A DNA stretch of 6,257 nucleotides, taken from positions 1-6,257 of the forward strand of contig JAISJA010000087.1 in the NCBI GenBank assembly GCA_031261765.1, given 5' to 3'. This DNA comes from Coriobacteriales bacterium. Its GTDB lineage: Bacteria > Actinomycetota > Coriobacteriia > Coriobacteriales > UBA8131. A program made the translations under genes and the position numbers. Below are positions 1-4,865 of this stretch, piece by piece. Below the pieces are notes generated by a model that searched no databases, was not told the DNA's origin, and saw only the letters and a list, made by a program, of their open reading frames with translations. How positions within the stretch are numbered: the stretch's first letter is position 1; each line of letters starts with the position of its first letter.

Positions 1-294
1 CGGGCCGTACAGACCAGATGGCCTGAGATCTTCGGCGTGACAATGGAACTGAAGGTCAAGTTCAGGCATCCGGTGCCGTTGGGGGTTCCGTTATAGGTAA
101 TAGCACATACAGATTCACACAAAGGGCGTGTGTTTGACGGAACCGGCCAGCTGGTGTTGGAAGACGGCACGGTGGCAGCACAGGGTTTCGCGCGATATTA
201 CGAGCTTAAGCCTGACGAGATAATGGAGCAGGGCCTTACCAACGAGATGTGGCATGAGGACAAGCGCCCCGCGCCAGACGAGGTGTTGGCTTAA
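1..294 (+). pseudogene. PaaI-type thioesterase, second copy, broken by TAG; 5' part off the window
   Basis: Read in frame from base 1, this stretch encodes 97 codons and a TAA, aligning without any gap to residues 75-171 of the intact thioesterase on the minus strand (718-1233). The lesion is TAG at 94-96, where the intact gene has AAG for Lys106. By my count the two copies differ at about 35 of 294 bases; about 28 differences are silent, and only four residues besides the stop change (K80R, D to N near the end, and S to D and I to V in the last five residues). This pattern means the copies diverged under selection to keep the protein, and the stop is recent. TAG also ends purD here, so it is a real stop and not a recoded sense codon. 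The catalytic HGG region lies upstream of the window and cannot be checked. A sequencing error at one base cannot be excluded. Confidence 0.85.
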
Positions 295-313
295 ATTACT
301 GACGCAAGTTAGC

Positions 314-326
314 CTGGGGATTCGAA
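314..326 (-). repeat. tRNA-Ser T-arm fragment, 13 bp
   Basis: CTGGGGATTCGAA at 314-326 exactly repeats 594-606, which is the T-stem and T-loop of the intact minus-strand tRNA-Ser, in the same orientation. It is also an exact inverted match to 418-430, so 314-326 and 418-430 form a 13-bp inverted repeat that brackets the hairpins at 328-405. T-arm fragments of this kind are typical left-overs of recombination at a tRNA gene. Confidence 0.6.
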
Positions 327-327
327 T

Positions 328-381
328 GAAATCGCTTCGCGATTTCGTGTGCTGCGTTCGCCCTATCGGGCGTACTCGCAC
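328..381. repeat. Two adjacent hairpins
   Basis: The first is a perfect 8-bp stem, GAAATCGC (328-335) with GCGATTTC (339-346) and a three-base loop. The second has CGCCC (359-363) pairing with GGGCG (368-372) around a TATC loop, with an outer GTGC (349-352)/GCAC (378-381) pairing. Neither is followed by a T-tract, so they are not obvious terminators. They belong to the cluster of small palindromes that fills 314-545. Confidence 0.55.
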
Positions 382-386
382 CAAAT

Positions 387-405
387 CGCGCCACTGGCGC
401 GTTTT
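387..405 (+). terminator. Terminator-like hairpin with TTTT tail
   Basis: CGCGCC (387-392) pairs perfectly with GGCGCG (396-401) around a three-base ACT loop, followed at once by TTTT (402-405) and preceded by AAAT. This short GC stem with a T-run is the form of a weak intrinsic terminator for plus-strand transcription, such as any coming from the broken thioesterase copy. The stem is short and the T-run only four bases, so it may just be one more member of the hairpin cluster. Confidence 0.4.
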
Positions 406-413
406 GCCCTCTC

Positions 414-434
414 GGGGTTCGAATCCCCAGCTCT
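414..434 (+). repeat. Inverted copy of tRNA-Ser 3' end, 21 bp
   Basis: Bases 414-434 are an exact reverse complement of 590-610, covering the T-arm and most of the 3' acceptor strand of the intact tRNA-Ser. Bases after 434 (TGC) no longer match the CCGCCA end. Site-specific integrases that target tRNA genes commonly use this T-arm-to-3'-end segment as attachment core, so this could be an old attachment site; no integrase gene is visible in the window. Confidence 0.65.
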
Positions 435-485
435 TGCAAGAGTAATACCTCCTAACAGCACCTACGGTGCCCTTAGAGGGTATTA
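431..485. repeat. Palindrome followed by a long near-perfect hairpin
   Basis: CTCTTGCAAGAG (431-442) is a perfect 12-bp palindrome. Directly after it, TAATACCTCCTAA (443-455) pairs with TTAGAGGGTATTA (473-485) apart from a two-base mismatch in the stem, and inside it GCACC (458-462) pairs with GGTGC (466-470) around a TAC loop. The whole 443-485 element is a compact rod-like hairpin ending two bases before a copied tRNA 3' end. It could be a tiny mobile palindromic repeat or a structured RNA element; the sequence alone does not decide. Confidence 0.6.
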
Positions 486-486
486 C

Positions 487-502
487 TGGCGGAGAGCTGG
501 GG
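487..502 (-). repeat. tRNA-Ser 3'-end fragment with CCA, 16 bp
   Basis: TGGCGGAGAGCTGGGG at 487-502 is identical to 584-599, the CCA end, discriminator, acceptor strand and start of the T-arm of the intact tRNA-Ser, in the same orientation. The match stops inside the T-stem, where an unrelated perfect hairpin (503-525) begins. The 97-base direct repeat spacing resembles a duplicated attachment site or a partial tRNA duplication. Confidence 0.65.
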
Positions 503-545
503 TTGGCAGTCCAGTGGACTGCCAAAGCGCGCGTCCTTTGCGCGC
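503..545 (-). terminator. Tandem hairpins downstream of tRNA-Ser, possible terminator
   Basis: On the minus strand, leaving the tRNA, the first hairpin pairs GCGCGC (540-545) with GCGCGC (527-532) around a seven-base loop and is followed by CTTTGG. The second is a perfect stem of TTGGCAGTCC (503-512) with GGACTGCCAA (516-525) and a three-base loop. The T-runs are only three bases, so they would be weak intrinsic terminators; they may instead protect or pause the transcript, or be part of the palindrome cluster. Confidence 0.35.
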
Positions 546-583
546 CGCGGTCAGATGTGGTGATGGAATGATTGGCAAGTGGA

Positions 584-674
584 TGGCGGAGAGCTGGGGA
601 TTCGAACCCCAGAACGCCTTTTGGGCGTTACTCGCTTAGCAGGCGAGCACCTTCGGCCTCTCGGTCAGCTCTCC
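584..674 (-). tRNA. tRNA-Ser (anticodon GCT)
   Basis: A 91-base class II tRNA, with the CCA end encoded (584-586 on the plus strand as TGG). The acceptor stem GGAGAGC/GCTCTCC pairs fully (668-674 with 588-594), and the discriminator is G. The anticodon stem CTCGC/GCGAG encloses the loop CTGCTAA with anticodon GCT at 638-640, reading AGC and AGT serine codons. The long variable arm AACGCC/GGCGTT (613-629) is the hallmark of tRNA-Ser, and the T-arm TGGGG/CCCCA carries the usual TTCGAAT loop. It lies 43 bases downstream of the thioesterase gene in the same direction, separated by an AT-rich stretch. Its 3' end has three partial copies at 314-502, one inverted. It appears fully functional. Confidence 0.95.
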
Positions 675-684
675 GTTATTGTTA

Positions 685-714
685 ATAATAGCATATATAT
701 GGCATTTGATAACA
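685..714 (-). promoter_or_regulatory. Possible tRNA-Ser promoter
   Basis: The 43 bases between the thioesterase stop and the tRNA are strikingly AT-rich for this GC-rich window. On the minus strand, TATTAT (685-690) sits about ten bases before the tRNA 5' end at a sensible -10 position, with TGTTAT (709-714) 18 bases upstream as a poor -35 match. An overlapping run of alternating A and T (CATATATATG, with other near -10 matches) makes the exact hexamers uncertain. Confidence 0.3.
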
Positions 715-717
715 GGC

Positions 718-1233
718 TTAAGCCAATATCTCGCTTGGCGCGGGGCGCTTGTCCTCGTGCCACATCTCGTCGGTCAGTCCCTGCTCCATGATCTCGTCAG
801 GTTTCAGCTCGTAGTAGCGCGCAAAACCCTGCGCCGCCACCGTGCCGTCCTCTAACACCAGCTGACCCGTTCCGTCAAACACGCGCCCTTTGTGTGAATC
901 GGTATGCGCTATTACCTTTAACGGCACTCCCAACGGCACCGGATGCCTGAACTTAACCTTCAGCTCCATGGTAACGCCGAAGATCTCGGGCCATTTGGTT
1001 TGCACGGCCCTGCCTATCGTCTCGTCTAACATTGCGCTTATTATGCCACCGTGCACGCGCCCGGGATAGCTTTGGTGCTCGTCTTTCGTAGTGAACAAGC
1101 CGCATATGCTGCCGTCTTCTAAGTCAAGGAACTGCCCGTGCAGGCTCATGGGATTATCGTCGCCACAAGCAAGGCACATCTTCGATGCGTTCTGCACATG
1201 CGTGACGTGCTTCTCGGTAAGTTGTTGTTTCAT
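718..1233 (-). CDS. PaaI-family hotdog-fold thioesterase
   Basis: This 171-residue protein has the single hotdog domain expected for a PaaI/4HBT-type acyl-CoA thioesterase, a soluble enzyme that hydrolyses acyl- or aryl-CoA esters; the actual substrate cannot be told. The N-terminus has CLACG (20-24) followed by DNPMSLHG, an opening often seen in this family. The core motif RVHGGIISAMLDETIG (59-74) holds the HGG turn and the acidic D70/E71 on the central helix, the usual catalytic region. A strand-rich half follows (MELKVKFRHPVPLG, then GTVAAQGFARY), with a charged C-terminal tail. The start is ATG at 1231-1233 with a purine-rich GAAAGAAG a few bases upstream. The gene diverges from the operon starting at 1354 and is followed by tRNA-Ser. 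A second copy, broken by a stop, faces it at 1-294, so this is the copy likely to be working. Confidence 0.88.
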   Translation of the reverse strand: MKQQLTEKHVTHVQNASKMCLACGDDNPMSLHGQFLDLEDGSICGLFTTKDEHQSYPGRVHGGIISAMLDETIGRAVQTKWPEIFGVTMELKVKFRHPVPLGVPLKVIAHTDSHKGRVFDGTGQLVLEDGTVAAQGFARYYELKPDEIMEQGLTDEMWHEDKRPAPSEILA

Positions 1234-1353
1234 ACGTGCGCTTCTTTCGTAGCATATAATTAAACTACCTCATATGGTAACAAACAAAGGTAATTCGTTC
1301 GCTTGCAGGCCGTGCCCTCATGCGACGCAACCAAGTAGATTGGAACTACGTTA
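1234..1353. promoter_or_regulatory. Divergent intergenic region holding two promoters
   Basis: These 120 bases must carry the promoters for the thioesterase (minus) and the three-gene operon (plus). A perfect TATAAT lies on the plus strand at 1255-1260, but no good -35 is found upstream of it. On the minus strand TTATAT with TTGTTA 18 bases upstream is a possible weak pair. The first half is AT-rich. I see no riboswitch-like conserved core, strong operator palindrome or repeat. A small GTAG/CTAC pairing (about 1334-1348) surrounds the weak GGA that may serve as ribosome binding site for the gene at 1354. Confidence 0.35.
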
Positions 1354-1806
1354 ATGTCAGACGACAGGAAATTGAACAAGAAAGACCCTCGCGACAAAGC
1401 TATTCTATACGCTTTGGACCAGGCGCGAACGGAGCTTAAGGCCAATGGCGCCATCGTGCCGTTTTTGGAGATAATACACGAAGGCGAGGTATCCAAAGAA
1501 GCGTATCCAGGCGTCAGCGCCGTGGACTGTTTCAAGGCGGCCTCGGCAAGTGTGACGGCGGCCTGTAACAATGCAGAGTCATACGTGTTCTGCTATGACG
1601 GTTACGTTGACATGGGCGGTAAACGCCGCGACGCCATACTTGCCGAGAGCGCCAACGCGGGCGACAACGTGGCAGAGGTGTTTGGCGTGCTATACACGAT
1701 AGCAAGCGATGACACTAGCAAGATAGCTTTTGACGACGGCATATACAGCGTTGGCAACGCGGCGTCTTTGTTCATGTCCAACGCGGCCACTACCGCAGAG
1801 ATATAA
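1354..1806 (+). CDS. Conserved-looking protein of unknown function
   Basis: I do not recognise the family of this 150-residue acidic protein. It has no signal peptide, membrane segment, cysteine cluster or nucleotide-binding motif. A charged N-terminus (MSDDRKLNKKDPRDK) leads into a helix (AILYALDQARTELKANG), then an apparent strand (AIVPFLEIIHEGE), a helical stretch rich in Ala with VDCFKAASASVTAACNNA, a strand YVFCYDGYVD, and a segment GKRRDAILAESANAGDNVAEVFGVLYT. The pattern suggests a small soluble alpha/beta domain. An in-frame TAG at 1336 limits the start, and ATG 1354 is the only sensible one; the ribosome site is weak (GGA about 10 bases upstream). Codon use, with abundant ATA for Ile, matches the neighbours. 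Its stop overlaps the helicase start in TAATG, so it is probably co-translated with it and may share a role, but that is inference. Confidence 0.85.
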   Translation: MSDDRKLNKKDPRDKAILYALDQARTELKANGAIVPFLEIIHEGEVSKEAYPGVSAVDCFKAASASVTAACNNAESYVFCYDGYVDMGGKRRDAILAESANAGDNVAEVFGVLYTIASDDTSKIAFDDGIYSVGNAASLFMSNAATTAEI

Positions 1807-4800
1807 TGCCCGGGCCCATATCGCCCATGTTGGCGAACCTGCTGGTTCCCGGAACGCCCGCAGACATAGCAGACGGGTACGCGTCGCTTGAGGAACGCTC
1901 GCGCGACGCTACTTTCGCGCGTGACGTGCCGGACGTTATAGTACTTGACACCGAGACAACCGGGTTCTCGCCCGAGCGCGACTCACTTATAGAGGTAGCC
2001 GCCGCGCGCATGCGCGGCACGGAGATAGTAGACGAGCTTGACACCTTCGTGAACCCCGGATGTCATATATCTTCTGTCATAAGCGAGCTTACGAACATAA
2101 CCGACGCGGACGTGCAAGACGCGCCGGACGCAAGCGAGGTCATGGAGATGCTGGCGGACTTCGCCGGCGATTGCAAGGTCATAGCGCATAACGCGCCGTT
2201 TGACCAGGGGTTCATACTGGCCAACGCGCCGCTTTCCCGCGCGGGCGACGCGACGCCGCTTTTCTCGGAATTCCCATGGATAGACACGCTTCCGCTTGCC
2301 CGCTTGGCTCTGCCGCGCCTTACTGAGTACAACATGGAATCGCTAAGCGCCGCGTTCGCGCCCACGTCGCGATCCACGCATCGTGCGATAGACGACGTGA
2401 GGGCGCTTTGCCACGTATGGCGCGTGTTACTGGTGGCCCTAAGCGACTTGCCGGAAGGGCTTTGCGGCTATATGTCGCGCATGTCCCCGGACGTACCATG
2501 GGGGCTGCGCGAGGTGTTACAAGTGCTAGCACGATATCAATATAGCACCAAGGTAATAGACATCGGCGAGAAGACTGACACGCTCACGAATACCGCCCCG
2601 TCGTTCTCGCTTGGAGACGCGCGCAGCGCACGTCTGTCCAAGCTGGCAAAGCAGAACAAGACAGACGCCATAGAGCAAGACGGTGGCGCGGCGGCAGACG
2701 TGCAGGCCCTATCGCGAGACGAGATAGAAGACGCCTTCAGCGCGGATGGCCTTGCTGGCGCCATGTACGCGTCATATGAGCCACGTGCCTCGCAGGTCGA
2801 CATGGCGTTGGAGATAGGCGCGGCGTACAACACGTCTACGCACCGCGTAATAGAGGCCGGCACCGGGGTAGGCAAGTCTATGGCGTATCTCGTTCCGCAG
2901 GCACTGTTCGCGAAGCGCAACCACGTTACGTGCGGCGTTGCCACGAAGACCAACACGCTGTTAGACCAGCTTGTATACCATGAGCTTCCGCGCCTGGACA
3001 AGGCACTGCGCGAGCATACGGGCGCAAGCGATGACGCGCCGGGCGACGCGCCGGGCTTGCAATACGTCGCGCTTAAAGGCTATGACCACTACCCGTGCTT
3101 GCGTAAGCTCATGCGCCTTGCCAACAGCGAGCGCTCATACGACGACGCGGAGCCGTTGGACATAATATCGCGTTTGCTTGCGTTCGTGTGCCAAAGCGAC
3201 GTAAGCGACATGGACTCCATGTCCATACACTGGAGCGGTATATCGCGTTTCGAAGTCGCCGCCAACGCGGACGACTGCATGCATTATAAGTGCCGCTATT
3301 ACAGATACTGTCTATTGCACGGCGCCAGGGCGCAAGCGTCCAACGCCGACATAGTGGTCACGAACCACGCGCTTATGTTCTGCGATATGATGGCCGACCG
3401 GGCGATACTTCCGCCTATACGCCATTGGGTCGTTGACGAGGCGCACGACGCGGAGGAAGAGGCGCGCTCGCAGATGAGCCTTACTGTGGACAGGCGCAGC
3501 GTCAACGCGGCGTTGGACGGCCTGTTGCACTCGGGCGGGGTGCTGTCCACGCTTAAGAAGATGGCGCTTGGGCTTGACGGCGGTACGCTGCTGGTGGGCC
3601 TTATAAGCAAAGCGCAGGAGGACGCCGCCGCTATAGACGCCGTGGCGACGTCTTTCTTCTCGTACGTAAAAGAACTGGCCGACGCCGATAACGGAGGGTA
3701 CAACCGCATGACGTTATGGCTGGGCCCCCAGGTGCGCGCCAGCGAGACATGGGGCCAGGTAGCTTCGTGTGGCATCGCCCTTACGAAGCGCCTGGAGGAG
3801 CTTTGGAAGAACTCGAAAGATATCATGAACACATGCTCGCAATATAGCGAGCTAGCAGAACAGATGGGCGACCTTACCGGTTGTGTCGGGCAACTTAGAA
3901 GCGCCCTTGACGCGCTTGTCATAATACTTGACGGCGAGGACAAAGATTACGTTACATACGCAGACGTTGACAAGCGCGACAACATAAAAAGCGACAAGCT
4001 GGTGGCCTCGCGCGTTGACGTGGGCGGCGAGCTGGACGAGATGTTCTATGAGGAGATGGCCAGTGTCGTGTTCACGTCCGCGACGCTTACCACCAAGGGT
4101 GGTGGCGATAGCTACGCGCAGGCAAACGCCGACGCTTCGTTTGATTACTTCGCGCGGGCAGTGGGCCTTGACCGCCTGTCGCGTATGCGATGGAAGGCCC
4201 TGTCGCTGACGTCAGGGTACGACTACGACAACAACATGACGGTATACCTTCCAAGTGACATATGCACGCCGCAGGACCGTGGCTACGTGAAAGACCTTGA
4301 AGAGATGCTGTATAAAGTCCACGTCGCAATGGGTGGAAGCGTGCTGACTTTATTCACGAACCGCAGGCAAATGGAAGAAGTGCACGCCGCGCTTGAGCCG
4401 CGTCTTAAAGAACGTGGAATAGAACTAAGATGCCAGCGCGGCAACAAGGCAAACGCGCAGCTTAGGAATGCGTTTTTAGAGAACAAGAGCCTAAGTTTGT
4501 TCGCCACGAAATCGTTTTGGGAGGGTTTCGACGCGCCGGGTGACACCTTGCGCGCGGTCGTGATATGCAAGCTGCCGTTCGCGAACCCTGGCAATCCGCT
4601 GCAAAAGGAACGCGAACTAAGGGAGGGACGCTCGGCGTGGAAACGCTACGTGCTGCCTGATGCCGTCATCGCGCTTAAGCAGGCCGCCGGCAGGCTCATT
4701 CGTACGTCCACAGACAGAGGTTGTCTGGTACTTGCCGATACGCGCCTGCAAACCAAGTGGTACGGCGGCGAGTTCTTAAACGCGTTACCAACACGGGCAC

Positions 4801-4865
4801 ACCACGTTTTGACGATTGATGATATGGTTAAGGACATGGCCAGGTTTAAGGAGGACCTATCATGA
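1806..4865 (+). CDS. dinG: DnaQ-like 3'-5' exonuclease fused to DinG-type Fe-S helicase
   Basis: A 1019-residue fusion. Residues about 44-210 form a DEDDh exonuclease: DTETTG (48-53, D48 and E50), AHNAPFD (127-133, D133) and HRAIDD (192-197, H192 and D197), so all catalytic positions are present. After a linker (about 215-315) comes an XPD/DinG-type superfamily 2 helicase: Walker A AGTGVGKS (351-358), DEAH (544-547), TSATL (757-761), FWEGFD (904-909) and QAAGRLIR (959-966). Cysteines C431, C491, C496 and C502 have the C-x4-C-x5-C spacing of the DinG iron-sulphur cluster. Family knowledge points to 5'-3' unwinding of DNA, R-loops or similar structures in repair, with a nuclease added; the best-studied Firmicutes fusions lack the cluster. 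The start ATG 1806 overlaps the previous stop; ATG 1827 is possible, and neither has a clear ribosome site. The stop overlaps purD by four bases. Confidence 0.93.
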   Translation: MPGPISPMLANLLVPGTPADIADGYASLEERSRDATFARDVPDVIVLDTETTGFSPERDSLIEVAAARMRGTEIVDELDTFVNPGCHISSVISELTNITDADVQDAPDASEVMEMLADFAGDCKVIAHNAPFDQGFILANAPLSRAGDATPLFSEFPWIDTLPLARLALPRLTEYNMESLSAAFAPTSRSTHRAIDDVRALCHVWRVLLVALSDLPEGLCGYMSRMSPDVPWGLREVLQVLARYQYSTKVIDIGEKTDTLTNTAPSFSLGDARSARLSKLAKQNKTDAIEQDGGAAADVQALSRDEIEDAFSADGLAGAMYASYEPRASQVDMALEIGAAYNTSTHRVIEAGTGVGKSMAYLVPQALFAKRNHVTCGVATKTNTLLDQLVYHELPRLDKALREHTGASDDAPGDAPGLQYVALKGYDHYPCLRKLMRLANSERSYDDAEPLDIISRLLAFVCQSDVSDMDSMSIHWSGISRFEVAANADDCMHYKCRYYRYCLLHGARAQASNADIVVTNHALMFCDMMADRAILPPIRHWVVDEAHDAEEEARSQMSLTVDRRSVNAALDGLLHSGGVLSTLKKMALGLDGGTLLVGLISKAQEDAAAIDAVATSFFSYVKELADADNGGYNRMTLWLGPQVRASETWGQVASCGIALTKRLEELWKNSKDIMNTCSQYSELAEQMGDLTGCVGQLRSALDALVIILDGEDKDYVTYADVDKRDNIKSDKLVASRVDVGGELDEMFYEEMASVVFTSATLTTKGGGDSYAQANADASFDYFARAVGLDRLSRMRWKALSLTSGYDYDNNMTVYLPSDICTPQDRGYVKDLEEMLYKVHVAMGGSVLTLFTNRRQMEEVHAALEPRLKERGIELRCQRGNKANAQLRNAFLENKSLSLFATKSFWEGFDAPGDTLRAVVICKLPFANPGNPLQKERELREGRSAWKRYVLPDAVIALKQAAGRLIRTSTDRGCLVLADTRLQTKWYGGEFLNALPTRAHHVLTIDDMVKDMARFKEDLS
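4848..4854 (+). promoter_or_regulatory. Strong purD ribosome binding site inside helicase gene
   Basis: AAGGAGG lies seven bases before ATG 4862, an ideal Shine-Dalgarno sequence, and is embedded in the last codons of the helicase gene. It fixes the purD start and lets purD be translated independently and more strongly than the two upstream genes, whose own sites are weak. Confidence 0.9.

Larger units (their letters stand above)
304..437 (+). other. Degenerate tRNA-Ser-like remnant
   Basis: Ten bases after the pseudogene stop, GCAAG (304-308) can pair with CTTGC (433-437), like the ends of an acceptor stem. The 3' part is a T-arm plus acceptor strand: 414-434 equals 21 bases of the intact tRNA-Ser 3' region in opposite orientation. 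Between them lies a GCCC/GGGC hairpin that could stand for the long variable arm, but no recognisable anticodon arm, and the 3' end lacks CCA. I read it as a broken or rearranged tRNA-Ser copy in the plus orientation, matching the pseudogene's orientation. It could equally be independent tRNA fragments at an integration scar. It is very unlikely to be a working tRNA. Confidence 0.4.

Noticed and set aside
94..96. TAG as a recoded sense codon (for example pyrrolysine) in the thioesterase copy
   Set aside because: purD ends at TAG at the expected length, the intact thioesterase has Lys there, and no recoding machinery or downstream structure is apparent. A nonsense mutation is simpler.
304..437. 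A second functional tRNA gene
   Set aside because: No anticodon arm or D-arm can be formed, the acceptor stem pairs for only about five bases and the CCA end is missing.
115..525. Minus-strand open frame of 136 codons across the pseudogene and hairpin region
   Set aside because: It runs antisense to the thioesterase remnant and through tRNA fragments; the translation is Arg- and Ser-rich without motifs, and no ribosome site supports it.
314..545. CRISPR array
   Set aside because: The repeats are unlike each other, irregularly spaced and palindromic, with no constant repeat and unique spacers.
254..791. Short plus-strand open frames of 63, 96 and 70 codons
   Set aside because: They read through tRNA-derived palindromes, the tRNA antisense strand and the 3' end of the minus-strand thioesterase gene. 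Their similar peptides (such as WGFEP) only reflect repeated T-arm sequence.
1234..1353. Riboswitch or purine operator upstream of the operon
   Set aside because: No recognisable conserved core or strong palindrome is visible, and purD is the third gene with its own ribosome site.
1806..4865. Anti-phage defence helicase-nuclease system
   Set aside because: The domain order and motifs match the housekeeping exonuclease-DinG fusion, and the neighbours are metabolic genes with no other defence component.
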